Below are positions 1-5,800 of a stretch of 7,582 bases of DNA, one piece after another. The stretch comes from Firmicutes bacterium CAG:24053_14 (GTDB lineage: Bacteria > Bacillota > Clostridia > Oscillospirales > Oscillospiraceae). Below the pieces are notes generated by a model. It was given only the letters and a program-made list of their open reading frames with translations, did no database searches and was not told where the DNA came from. Position numbers and translations under genes: made by a program. How positions within the stretch are numbered: the first letter of the stretch is position 1; each line of letters starts with the position of its first letter. The stretch spans positions 1,924 to 9,505 of the forward strand of contig MNSZ01000002.1 of assembly GCA_001916715.1 (NCBI GenBank), written 5' to 3'.

Positions 1-135
1 GAGCTGCTCAACGCAGTGAACACCGGCAGCACAAAGCAGCGCGGCAAGCTGTGGTACAGCGTCGGGCGCTACGTTTACGTTCCGCTGGCTCTGATCCTCT
101 GCTGCGTGGCACTGTTCATGCAGGTCGCGTTTTAA
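1..135 (+). CDS. C-terminus of a membrane transporter, probably sodium-dependent NSS family (5' end outside window)
   Basis: An open frame enters from the left edge and stops at TAA (133-135), giving the last 44 residues of a protein. The tail has a polar stretch with a KQRGKLWYSVGRYVYVP segment, followed by one hydrophobic helix (about residues 29-43, LALILCCVALFMQVAF). A basic, aromatic linker leading into a last membrane helix resembles the end of bacterial neurotransmitter:sodium symporter (SNF) proteins. Only the tail is visible, so the substrate cannot be named and another polytopic transporter is possible. A strong terminator follows 7 nt after the stop, so this is the last gene of its transcript. 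It converges on the thiamine operon. Confidence 0.5.
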   Translation, partial: ELLNAVNTGSTKQRGKLWYSVGRYVYVPLALILCCVALFMQVAF

Positions 136-142
136 TTCAATA

Positions 143-180
143 TGCAAAAGAGACGGCCTTTGTCAAGGTCGTCTCTTTTT
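143..180 (+). terminator. Intrinsic terminator, copy 1 of a perfect 38-bp repeat
   Basis: The hairpin has arms AAAGAGACGGCCTT and AAGGTCGTCTCTTT (one G-T mismatch position) around a TGTC loop, followed by a T run (176-180). It sits just after the stop of the partial transporter gene and should end that transcript. The 38 bases 143-180 recur without change at 396-433. Confidence 0.85.
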
Positions 181-344
181 AAGCGTCTCAAAAAAGTCTG
201 TGACTTTTTTGCCCGCTTAAAAAACGCCACATTTTTTGTGAAAACGAGTTTTCACGAAAAATCTCGCTACGCTCGTCAAAAAGTCCGTACCGGACATTTT
301 TGATGGCTATTAATCTAATCACGAGTGGGGCCTTTGCCCCCTCG
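176..344. repeat. Cluster of palindromes in a gene-free spacer
   Basis: The stretch 136-517 contains no credible gene. Between the two terminator copies lie several inverted repeats. TTTTTAAGCG (176-185) pairs with CGCTTAAAAA (214-223) and encloses AAAAAAGTC/GACTTTTTT (190-198/202-210, loop TGT). GTGAAAAC/GTTTTCAC (238-245/248-255) has a 2-nt loop. TCAAAAAGTCCG (276-287) pairs with 291-303 with one bulged A. GGGGC/GCCCC (327-331/336-340) is extended by CGAG/CTCG (322-325/341-344). The arrangement resembles a mobile intergenic palindromic element, but no family can be assigned from one copy. Confidence 0.6.
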
Positions 345-395
345 CGCTCCCCTGCTACTCAATTTTCTTTATCTATAGCATATTTTTTGCCAGTC

Positions 396-434
396 TGCAA
401 AAGAGACGGCCTTTGTCAAGGTCGTCTCTTTTTT
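396..434 (-). terminator. Bidirectional intrinsic terminator, copy 2; likely end of the thi operon
   Basis: This is an exact second copy of the hairpin at 143-180, with six Ts on the plus side (429-434) and a T run on the minus side (four As, 399-402, on plus). It lies about 85 nt past the thiD stop and is the best candidate to end the leftward thiamine operon. The 84 nt between it and thiD hold only a weak hairpin around GTATCGTATAC (496-506). Confidence 0.7.
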
Positions 435-517
435 ATAAGCTGCCGTGCATTTTTGCATCGGTGCCGCCTTTGTGGGCAAGCAGCGCCTGTATACGATACA
501 CGGCATTTTATAAGCAT

Positions 518-1321
518 TTATGCTTCCTTTGAAAACTCGCCGCCGAGCGCAAACGCATGGTTCATCGGTCCGCGTCCTCTGCCCAGGTCGAGCATTGCGG
601 CAAGCGCGCCTGATATATATTCCTTCGCGCGGCGAACCGATGTCTTCAGATCATAGCCCTTGGCAAGGTTCGACGCGATCGCGCTTGAAAGAGTGCAGCC
701 CGTGCCGTGGGTGTTGGGGTTATCTATGCGCTTGCCCTCAAACCAGCGGCACTCACCGTCGGAATACAGAAGGTCGTTTGCGTCGTTTACGCTGTGGCCG
801 CCCTTGAGCAGCACCGCACAGCCGTGCTCGCGCCCTATCTTCTCGGCAGCCTTGAGCATATCTTCTTCGTTTTCTATTTTCATGCCGGAAAGGATCTCAC
901 CCTCGGGGATATTCGGCGTTATCACCGTGCTTATGGGGAAAAGCTCGTCCGCAAGAGTCTGCACGGCGTCGGTTTTCATAAGCGCCGAGCCGCTCGTTGC
1001 GACCATGACAGGGTCAACTACGATGTTTTTAGCGTCATAATGCCTGAGTCTGTCGGCTATGACGCGGATAAGCTCCGAGGACGATACCATGCCGATCTTA
1101 ACGGCATCGGGATATATATCCTCGAACACGGCGTCGAGCTGCCGGCGCAAAAACTCGGGCGAGGCTTCTTCGATCGCCGAAACGCCGGTCGTGTTCTGCG
1201 CTGTGAGCGCAGTTATAGCGCTCATGGCAAAAACGCCGTTCATGGTCATTGTCTTGATATCCGCCTGAATACCGGCTCCGCCGCTGGAGTCGCTTCCTGC
1301 GATGGTGAGTGCTGTTTTCAT
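518..1321 (-). CDS. thiD: Hydroxymethylpyrimidine/phosphomethylpyrimidine kinase ThiD
   Basis: Cytoplasmic ribokinase-fold enzyme that phosphorylates 4-amino-5-hydroxymethyl-2-methylpyrimidine (HMP) to HMP-P and then HMP-PP, the pyrimidine substrate of ThiE. The 267 residues match the usual family length. The N-terminal signature AGSDSSGGAGIQADIKT is at residues 8-24, VVDPVM at 101-106, the TPN motif near 135-137, LLKGGH at 171-176, and the anion-hole motif HGTGCTLSSA at 205-214. Cys209 is the expected catalytic cysteine. The ATG at 1321 is preceded by AAAGGAG at 6-nt spacing. It is the last gene of the riboswitch-controlled operon, 12 nt after the HAD gene. A PLP/pyridoxine kinase side activity is known for some ThiD proteins, but the thi context makes HMP(-P) kinase the main call. 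Confidence 0.95.
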   Translation of the reverse strand: MKTALTIAGSDSSGGAGIQADIKTMTMNGVFAMSAITALTAQNTTGVSAIEEASPEFLRRQLDAVFEDIYPDAVKIGMVSSSELIRVIADRLRHYDAKNIVVDPVMVATSGSALMKTDAVQTLADELFPISTVITPNIPEGEILSGMKIENEEDMLKAAEKIGREHGCAVLLKGGHSVNDANDLLYSDGECRWFEGKRIDNPNTHGTGCTLSSAIASNLAKGYDLKTSVRRAKEYISGALAAMLDLGRGRGPMNHAFALGGEFSKEA

Positions 1322-1333
1322 GTTGTGCTCCTT

Positions 1334-1993
1334 TCAGTCCGATGCAAAGCAACGGAATGTTTCCGGCTTGCAAAAGTCGGTTATATAACAGTCGCTGAGC
1401 GCTTTAAGCTCCTCGGCCCGTTTTTCGCTTTTATCGTATACTCCGACAATAACGAATCCGTCGCGCTTTGCCGTCCGCGCCGCGTGGATCGCGTCCTCAA
1501 AAACAGCCGTTTCGCTTTTGGCTGTACCAAGTGCGTTCAGGCAGGCGCGGAAGATTTCCGGCTCGTCCTTGCCGCTGCCGACCTCGGCGCAGGTGAGTAT
1601 ACCGTCAAAATACTTTTCCATATCGCAGCGGCGCAGCGCGGCCAGAACATGGTCGTGCTCGCTTGCCGTTGCAACGGCCCTTTTTACGCCATTGCATTGA
1701 AGCAAATCGAGAAATTCACGCACACCGGGCTTGGGCTGCACAAGGTCATAGTAAAAATGCCTGACCATTTTGTTTATGCCTTCCTCGATCTCAGCGGTCG
1801 TCATTTCAAGGTCATACTCGCTCTTAAAATATGACGCTGTCTGGCTCAGACTCAGCGCGCAAACGGCTTCATTCACGCCGGGTCTCGGAGTGACGCCGAT
1901 CGAGGCGAGGTAGGTTTCCCCGGCGGTGTCCCATATATACATTGAGTCAAACAGCGTCCCGTCAAAATCGAATATCGCGCCCTTTATCCTCAT
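1334..1993 (-). CDS. HAD-superfamily phosphatase in the thi operon; candidate thiamine-phosphate phosphatase
   Basis: A 219-residue HAD hydrolase of the beta-phosphoglucomutase/phosphatase-like subfamily. Motif I is FDFDGT at residues 8-13 (nucleophile Asp9, acid/base Asp11). Motif II is the ATAS segment at 108-111, motif III Lys142 (GKDEPEIF), and motif IV the acidic pair Glu166-Asp167 (VFEDAIHAARTAKRDG). A helical cap follows motif I (about 15-85). The start chosen is the ATG at 1993, because it places motif I near the N-terminus and overlaps the thiE stop as ATGA, which indicates translational coupling. An upstream in-frame ATG at 2035 would add 14 residues lying inside thiE. Substrate cannot be read from sequence. 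The operon position suggests removal of phosphate from thiamine monophosphate (inference); general metabolite repair is the alternative. Confidence 0.88.
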   Translation of the reverse strand: MRIKGAIFDFDGTLFDSMYIWDTAGETYLASIGVTPRPGVNEAVCALSLSQTASYFKSEYDLEMTTAEIEEGINKMVRHFYYDLVQPKPGVREFLDLLQCNGVKRAVATASEHDHVLAALRRCDMEKYFDGILTCAEVGSGKDEPEIFRACLNALGTAKSETAVFEDAIHAARTAKRDGFVIVGVYDKSEKRAEELKALSDCYITDFCKPETFRCFASD

Positions 1994-2631
1994 GCGCGCA
2001 CCATTTTTTCGGACAGTGCCCTGAGCGTTCTGCACTCGCCCTCGATATCTTCCGCTCCGAAAATGGCGCTGACGAGCGCAACTCCGTCAACGCCCGTGCC
2101 GGAAAGCTGCAGGATATTGCTCTCGGATATGCCGCCGATGGCGACGACCGGGATATCGACAGCCGCGCAGATATCACGCAAAGTCTCCTTTGGCAGAACA
2201 TCGGCATCCGCCTTAGTGGAGGTCGAGAACATTGCGCCGACACCGAGGCAATCCGCGCCGCTTTTCACGGCCTCAAGAGCTTCCTCGACCGTGTGAACGG
2301 AAACGCCGAGCATCATGTCGCCGCCTATCTTCTCGCGCACCTTGCTTGCCGTCATATCCTCCTGGCCGACGTGAACGCCGTCGGCGTGGCACTTTATCGC
2401 AACGTCAACGTTGTCGTTGACGAAAAACGGCACGGAGTATTTTCTGCACAGCGCGCCGATCTCGACAGCTTCGGCGAGAAACTCATCGTCGTTAAGCTCC
2501 TTTTCGCGAAGCTGCACACAGGTAGCGCCGCCCTTGAGCGCGGATTCTACCTGCTCGTAAAGGCTTTGCTTTCCGACCCACGATCTGTCCGTCACGGCGT
2601 ACAGGAGCATGTATTTTTTATCGCACTTCAT
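1990..2631 (-). CDS. thiE: Thiamine-phosphate synthase ThiE
   Basis: TIM-barrel enzyme that condenses HMP-PP with hydroxyethylthiazole phosphate to give thiamine monophosphate and pyrophosphate. Its 213 residues are typical. Visible signatures are QLREKE (40-45), VND (71-73), ADGVHVGQED (83-92, metal and pyrophosphate site), GVSVH (109-113), GVGAMFSTSTK (130-140), AIGGI (164-168) and GVALVSAIF (183-191). The family usually has GPVFPT where this protein has GAMFST. The ATG at 2631 is chosen because it precedes the barrel start (YMLLYAVTDRSW) and has GGAAGG upstream. An earlier in-frame ATG at 2733 would add 34 residues buried in thiM. The gene overlaps the thiM end by 14 nt and shares ATGA with the HAD gene. 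Confidence 0.95.
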   Translation of the reverse strand: MKCDKKYMLLYAVTDRSWVGKQSLYEQVESALKGGATCVQLREKELNDDEFLAEAVEIGALCRKYSVPFFVNDNVDVAIKCHADGVHVGQEDMTASKVREKIGGDMMLGVSVHTVEEALEAVKSGADCLGVGAMFSTSTKADADVLPKETLRDICAAVDIPVVAIGGISESNILQLSGTGVDGVALVSAIFGAEDIEGECRTLRALSEKMVRA

Positions 2632-3439
2632 ATTTTGCACCTTCCTCAAGCTGCTCGGGAGTAAGATTATAAATTGCATCAATGATGTAGTTTCTGTAAG
2701 AAGAATTGCCGTCCATGGAGCTGAGTCTGTCATGCGCTATCTCGCCGGCAAGCCCCATCGCGCACACCGCCGCTGCCGCTGCCTCAAGCACATTATCCGG
2801 ATTTGCGGTGACAAATGCCGCCGTCATTGCTGAAAGCTGGCAGCCGGTGCCGGTTATGGACGACATCATGGCGTTGCCGTTGCGGATGCAGAAGGCTCTG
2901 TAGGCATCGGCAACAATGTCGATAGCGCCGGTTATCGCGATAACGGCTCCGGTCTCGCGAGCGAATGCCTTTGCGAATTTAACGGCATCCGCAAGGTTTG
3001 CCTCGGTCACCTTATCGGCAACGTCGGCATCGACGCCCTTGGTCGTTCCGCTGCCGGAGGCAATTGTTTTTATCTCGGAAATGTTTCCGCGGATGACGGA
3101 AAGCTTCACCTCGCGCACAAGGCCGAGCGCCGTTTCCGTGCGCAGGCTCGACGCGCCGGCGCCGACGGGGTCGAGAACGACGGGGTGTCTCAGCTCGTTT
3201 GCCCTTTTGCCTGCAATGTGCATCGACTCTATCGTGCGGCTGTTGAGCGTCCCGATGTTAATATTAAGGCCTGCGCACACGCTTGTTATCTCCGCGACCT
3301 CGGCCTTATCGTCGGCCATGATCGGCGACGCGCCGCACGCGAGCACGATATTCGCGCAGTCGTTGACCGTGACGTAATTTGTGATATTATGAATAAGAGG
3401 GCATTTTGCTCTTACGTTTTCAAGCATTTTTCCAAGCAT
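2618..3439 (-). CDS. thiM: Hydroxyethylthiazole kinase ThiM
   Basis: Phosphorylates 4-methyl-5-(2-hydroxyethyl)thiazole for use by ThiE, a salvage step. The protein has 273 residues, close to the family norm. The N-terminal PLIHNITNYVTVNDCAN motif is at 14-30, GASPIMA at 36-42, DPVGAGAS at 90-97, RGNISEI at 117-123 (nucleotide site), and ITGTGCQLSA at 195-204, where Cys200 occupies the catalytic position of the B. subtilis enzyme. The ATG at 3439 follows AGGAGG with 7-nt spacing, and this ribosome site overlaps the thiW stop (TGAGGAGG), so translation is probably linked. A second in-frame ATG four codons in lacks such a site. The gene lies 13 nt after thiW. Confidence 0.96.
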   Translation of the reverse strand: MLGKMLENVRAKCPLIHNITNYVTVNDCANIVLACGASPIMADDKAEVAEITSVCAGLNINIGTLNSRTIESMHIAGKRANELRHPVVLDPVGAGASSLRTETALGLVREVKLSVIRGNISEIKTIASGSGTTKGVDADVADKVTEANLADAVKFAKAFARETGAVIAITGAIDIVADAYRAFCIRNGNAMMSSITGTGCQLSAMTAAFVTANPDNVLEAAAAAVCAMGLAGEIAHDRLSSMDGNSSYRNYIIDAIYNLTPEQLEEGAKYEVR

Positions 3440-3452
3440 TTCGGTTTCCTCC

Positions 3453-3971
3453 TCACTGGGCCAGCGAAAGCTGCATACGGCCGAGAGCTCCGGCCTTTTT
3501 AAGGCTGTATATCAAGACTGCGGATATCGCCGCGCCGCCTGCCGTTGATACGAAAAACGGGATGATGTATGCGTAAAACGCGATGGCCGCGGCCGACTGC
3601 CCCATAAAGTATATCGCCACGGGGTAAGCGCACAGGCCGCCGAGGATCGCCGTTCCGAACACCTCGCCGACAAGCGTTGCCGCAATGTTTCCGGTTTTTT
3701 CATAGACAAGACCGCACAGCAGTGCGCCGAACATGCTTCCGGGGAAAGCCATGAGACTGCCCAGGCCGAGCAGATTGCGGATAAGCGAGGCGACAAACGC
3801 CGCACCCACGCCATACGCCGGGCCGAGCAGCACCGCGCATATGATGTTCACCATATGCTGCACCGGCGCGCACTTGCTGCCGAACACGGGAAAGGAAAAC
3901 AGACTTCCCACGACTGCAACGGCGCACAGGATGCTCGCCGTCGCAAGCTTCTTGGTATTGACTTTTTTCAT
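3453..3971 (-). CDS. thiW: ECF transporter S component ThiW (thiazole/thiamine precursor uptake)
   Basis: A 172-residue, very hydrophobic protein with about five to six predicted membrane helices. It is the substrate-binding S subunit of an energy-coupling-factor transporter. The diagnostic stretch FPVFGSKCAPVQHMVN (about 27-42), followed by AVLLGPAYG (46-54), matches the ThiW family, which is known from TPP-regulated operons and is thought to import hydroxyethylthiazole. The adjacent thiM, whose product would use that thiazole, supports this. The ATG at 3971 has AGGAG 8 nt upstream (AAAGGAGAAATAAAAATG). An earlier in-frame ATG at 4043 adds 24 unrelated hydrophilic residues and is rejected. 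No A or T component genes are in the window, so it likely uses a shared ECF module encoded elsewhere. Confidence 0.9.
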   Translation of the reverse strand: MKKVNTKKLATASILCAVAVVGSLFSFPVFGSKCAPVQHMVNIICAVLLGPAYGVGAAFVASLIRNLLGLGSLMAFPGSMFGALLCGLVYEKTGNIAATLVGEVFGTAILGGLCAYPVAIYFMGQSAAAIAFYAYIIPFFVSTAGGAAISAVLIYSLKKAGALGRMQLSLAQ

Positions 3972-4189
3972 TTTTATTTCTCCTTTGAAATCAGAAAGCG
4001 GCTGTGCGGCTGTATTTATACCTGTATGCAGCGGCGCTTCCATGCGTAAAATTCAGCCCGTCGATCCCGGCTGTCTGGAAGTTCGGTCGATGCTTGCTGG
4101 CATCCTCTCACGCCGGAACACGGCTTCCCATCGCTGTCATACAGAACTCAGGGCGCTCCCCCTCAGTCCGCTTCTCCTTTCCAAAAGAT
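3972..4189 (-). other. Long leader between the riboswitch terminator and thiW, rich in small hairpins
   Basis: 218 nt of the thi transcript lie between the terminator and the thiW start codon. I see no credible gene: the frames are short and broken, without a supported start. In transcript order there are small inverted repeats: GCCG/CGGC (4112-4124), GATGC/GCATC (4089-4104, loop of 6) and CAGCC/GGCTG (4054-4073). Closer to thiW there is a tandem octamer GCGGCTGT (3998-4005 and 4006-4013). The purpose is unknown. It could be a second regulatory RNA domain or simply an untranslated leader. Confidence 0.45.
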
Positions 4190-4224
4190 AAAAAAACGAA
4201 GGCTCCCGATCCGGTGCCTCCGTT
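4190..4224 (-). terminator. Intrinsic terminator of the TPP riboswitch
   Basis: On the minus strand, AACGGAGGC (4224-4216) pairs with GCCTTCGTT (4203-4195), with one G-U pair and a 12-nt loop, followed directly by a T7 run (4196-4190). It starts 11 nt after the riboswitch P1 helix and precedes all thi genes. TPP binding is therefore expected to cause premature termination. Confidence 0.85.
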
Positions 4225-4235
4225 AAAAAATCGTT

Positions 4236-4333
4236 GATGACTTCCTCCGGCGGCATTATCCGCATCAGGTTAAAGGGTCGAAGGTATGTCCTTCCTCTCA
4301 GCCTGTCAGCACAAGCTCCCCTGTTTTTTCATC
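4236..4333 (-). ncRNA. TPP riboswitch (THI element)
   Basis: On the minus strand the conserved THI-box parts appear in order. Outer P1 arms are GATGA (4333-4329) and TCATC (4240-4236). P3 is GCTTGT/ACAGGC (4316-4301). It is followed by the CTGAGAGG core, a P3a hairpin GAAGG/CCTTC (4294-4280), ACCTGATG (4270-4263), and the P4/P5 motif GGATAATGCCGCC (4261-4249), followed by GGAGGAAG. These are the bases that form the pyrimidine and pyrophosphate pockets of known TPP riboswitches. It lies between a promoter and an intrinsic terminator upstream of thiW, so it controls the whole operon at transcription. Confidence 0.96.
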
Positions 4334-4336
4334 CCG

Positions 4337-4365
4337 ATTATACTACCGCCTGCACAAAATTGCAA
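4337..4365 (-). promoter_or_regulatory. Sigma-70-type promoter of the thi operon
   Basis: Minus strand: TTGCAA (4365-4360) and a perfect TATAAT (4342-4337) separated by exactly 17 nt. Transcription would start near 4330, at the 5' edge of the TPP riboswitch, which fits well. Confidence 0.85.
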
Positions 4366-4477
4366 TAGGTCTTATTGCCCTGCGCAAGGCATTTTATCTG
4401 CCGGCGGCACACAATTGAATTTGCTGCCGGGCATGTCATCAAATTTCCCGTGCAGCTTTATGGCTGTACGGCTATGA

Positions 4478-4748
4478 TCATTTGCTTTTTGCACCCATAT
4501 CCAAAACAAAGACATACTGCTTCTTCAGATACATTATCACCACGCCGGGCAGGCAGTCAATTATCGTGGCTATATAGATGGCCTCTGAATATAGGCAGCG
4601 GAAAATCCGCACAGCGCCTCGGAATATGGTGCTCCGAGAATAAAGGCTATGGTATATATATCACCGCTATCAGAAGCGCAAGCAGCATTACAACAAATAT
4701 TGTAACGGAAAAAATCGCGGTCAATGCCCTTATGATCTTTTCTTTCAT
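4478..4748 (-). pseudogene. Small membrane-protein gene, apparently frameshifted at a TA repeat
   Basis: A good ribosome site (AAGGAG, 9 nt before the ATG at 4748) opens a frame beginning MKEKIIRALTAIF, with one hydrophobic helix (about residues 10-32). It stops at TAG (4649-4647) after 33 codons, directly after an alternating TA run (about 4653-4660). Adding one TA unit there would continue the reading frame without a stop to TGA at 4480-4478, giving a 90-residue protein. That extended part has a second hydrophobic stretch (AIYIATIIDCLPGVVIMYL) and a short basic tail. I read it as a broken or slippage-prone gene for a small two-helix membrane protein of unknown function. The alternative is a genuine 33-residue membrane peptide (4647-4748) followed by chance open sequence. 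The family is not recognised. Confidence 0.5.
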
Positions 4749-4909
4749 TTTTCGTTTTTCTCCTTAGCTTAAAGCTCCAAACATACCATCGGTTAACAAG
4801 GGCAAATACGCCTGACAGCGTGCCTTTTCGGTGCTTTTTGCCCTTTTCGCCTTGACGGGCGCCAGCCCGCCTGCACCTCAAAAAGCAAAAATCACTCGAA
4901 AATTCATCG

Positions 4910-4937
4910 CTGACAAGCTCAATGCAGCCGTTAATAA
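4910..4937 (+). promoter_or_regulatory. Possible weak promoter for the AT-rich orphan gene
   Basis: CTGACA (4910-4915) and TAATAA (4932-4937) are separated by 16 nt, about 35 nt before the start of the plus-strand gene. Both boxes are imperfect. The rest of 4749-4972 shows no gene. Confidence 0.3.
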
Positions 4938-4972
4938 GGATAGGTTAAAGAACGACTAAATGGGGTGAATTT

Positions 4973-5548
4973 ATGACAGACTGGAAAAAATCATTTTTAG
5001 AGTCTTCTGTATTGGGACGAGCAACAAACAAGGACCGCCCATCGGAAGTGTTAAAAAGGTGCATTGAATTGGCATACTCGGATATGATGACGGCAGGTCG
5101 TTATTACAGCGCTTCTTTTCTGAATAACAAAGATGAAATTTGCTTAGCTACAAACAGAGCTATTATTGAATCAAATTTTGTGTTTTCAAGAAAAATTATT
5201 GAAGATATTTCGCTGTTGTTTTGTGATAATACTATAGGCAATGACAACCATTATGTAACCGGGTTTGGGCTCGCTCAAAAACTTATAAATATGACTTTCA
5301 AATATCTATATGTTTTTAGCGATTTGATATTTATAGACAAACCTATTCCTAATTTTTCATCGTGTGACTGCCCTCTTGACAGTATCATTATTAAAAAGGC
5401 GCATATTAATGATTGTGTTTGGAGCAAACTTACTGAGCAACAGTATCTAGAATGCCAAGCAAAAATAACAGAACTACTAAATGCAAATTCTTTAGATTTA
5501 GAGTTATCAAAGCTTGGCAATCTAGCCTATGACTTTGTTAATTGGTAA
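4973..5548 (+). CDS. AT-rich orphan protein of 191 residues, unnamed family
   Basis: A soluble, mostly helical protein with no signal peptide or membrane helix. The ATG at 4973 follows GGGGTGAA with short spacing. Notable segments are ELAYSDMMTAGRYYSASF (32-49), AQKLINMTFKYLY (101-113), CDCPLDS (131-137), WSKLTEQQYLECQ (150-162) and a terminal Trp191. The pattern 'AQK-NM-FKYLY ... C-PLDS ... WSKL--Y--Q ... W' is, from memory, that of a loosely related set of small accessory proteins in Firmicutes with no established function. I cannot name a domain. The gene is clearly richer in A and T (AAA, TTA, ATT codons) than the G+C-rich thi and redox genes around it, which suggests recent acquisition. 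It stands alone, closed by a terminator 25 nt downstream. Confidence 0.75.
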   Translation: MTDWKKSFLESSVLGRATNKDRPSEVLKRCIELAYSDMMTAGRYYSASFLNNKDEICLATNRAIIESNFVFSRKIIEDISLLFCDNTIGNDNHYVTGFGLAQKLINMTFKYLYVFSDLIFIDKPIPNFSSCDCPLDSIIIKKAHINDCVWSKLTEQQYLECQAKITELLNANSLDLELSKLGNLAYDFVNW

Positions 5549-5572
5549 TCGGCAATAATTCACGATAAAACA

Positions 5573-5611
5573 AAAGAGCTATCAGACTTTCAAAAAATCT
5601 GGTAGCTCTTT
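5573..5611. terminator. Bidirectional intrinsic terminator between convergent genes
   Basis: AAAGAGCTATCAGA (5573-5586) pairs with TCTGGTAGCTCTTT (5598-5611), with one G-T position and an 11-nt loop. It is flanked by TACTTTG on the plus side and TTTTGTTTT on the minus side. It can end the orphan gene rightward and the lipoprotein operon leftward. Confidence 0.85.
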
Positions 5612-5632
5612 ACTTTGCCGTTTTGTAGCCAG

Positions 5633-5800
5633 CTATTTTATACGTACTAACCGTTCGCAACGACTTTCTTTGAATGATTTGCGGCAGATTTCGATATGAT
5701 TCCCGCCAATAATCACCCGGAAATTGACCGCCTGATTCACCTCAAAAAACATCTTGGAGGTATGACCATGAGCAAACTTATATCCATATACATGCTTCCT
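5633..5800 (-). pseudogene. Possible C-terminal fragment of an unknown coding sequence
   Basis: On the minus strand, a frame free of stops for 55 codons ends at TAG (5635-5633). It overlaps the 3' part of the lipoprotein gene in another frame and has no convincing start or ribosome site. The predicted peptide looks protein-like (segments KFAHGHTSKMFFEVNQAV, VIIGGNHIEICRKSF, CERLVRIK). It may be the end of a foreign gene fused to the lipoprotein locus by recombination, or chance. The family is not recognised. Confidence 0.25.

Noticed and set aside
136..517. CRISPR array between the two terminator copies
   Set aside because: Only two repeats 253 bp apart, each a T-tailed hairpin, with no regular spacers and no cas genes.
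707..1834. Long open frame (375 codons) on the plus strand
   Set aside because: It lies antisense to thiD and the HAD gene, which carry all family motifs. It is a by-product of GC-rich codon use in the real genes.
1994..2035. Upstream ATG that would extend the HAD protein by 14 residues
   Set aside because: The extension lies within thiE, whereas the ATGA overlap start puts motif I at the usual position.
3972..4043. Upstream ATG that would extend ThiW by 24 residues
   Set aside because: No good ribosome site; the added residues are hydrophilic and unlike ThiW. The ATG at 3971 has AGGAG at correct spacing.
3972..4189. Second TPP riboswitch in the leader
   Set aside because: The stretch contains a CTGAG and a GTGAGAGG word, but not the ACCTGAT and GGATAATGCC core in order, so it is not a THI element.
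4570..4881. 103-codon minus-strand frame over the small membrane-protein region
   Set aside because: It has no ribosome site and its N-terminal part is arginine-rich low-quality sequence. The overlapping frame at 4748 has a good ribosome site and a real membrane helix.
5612..5736. Insertion-sequence end near the orphan gene
   Set aside because: No terminal inverted repeat pair, target duplication or transposase motif could be found by eye.
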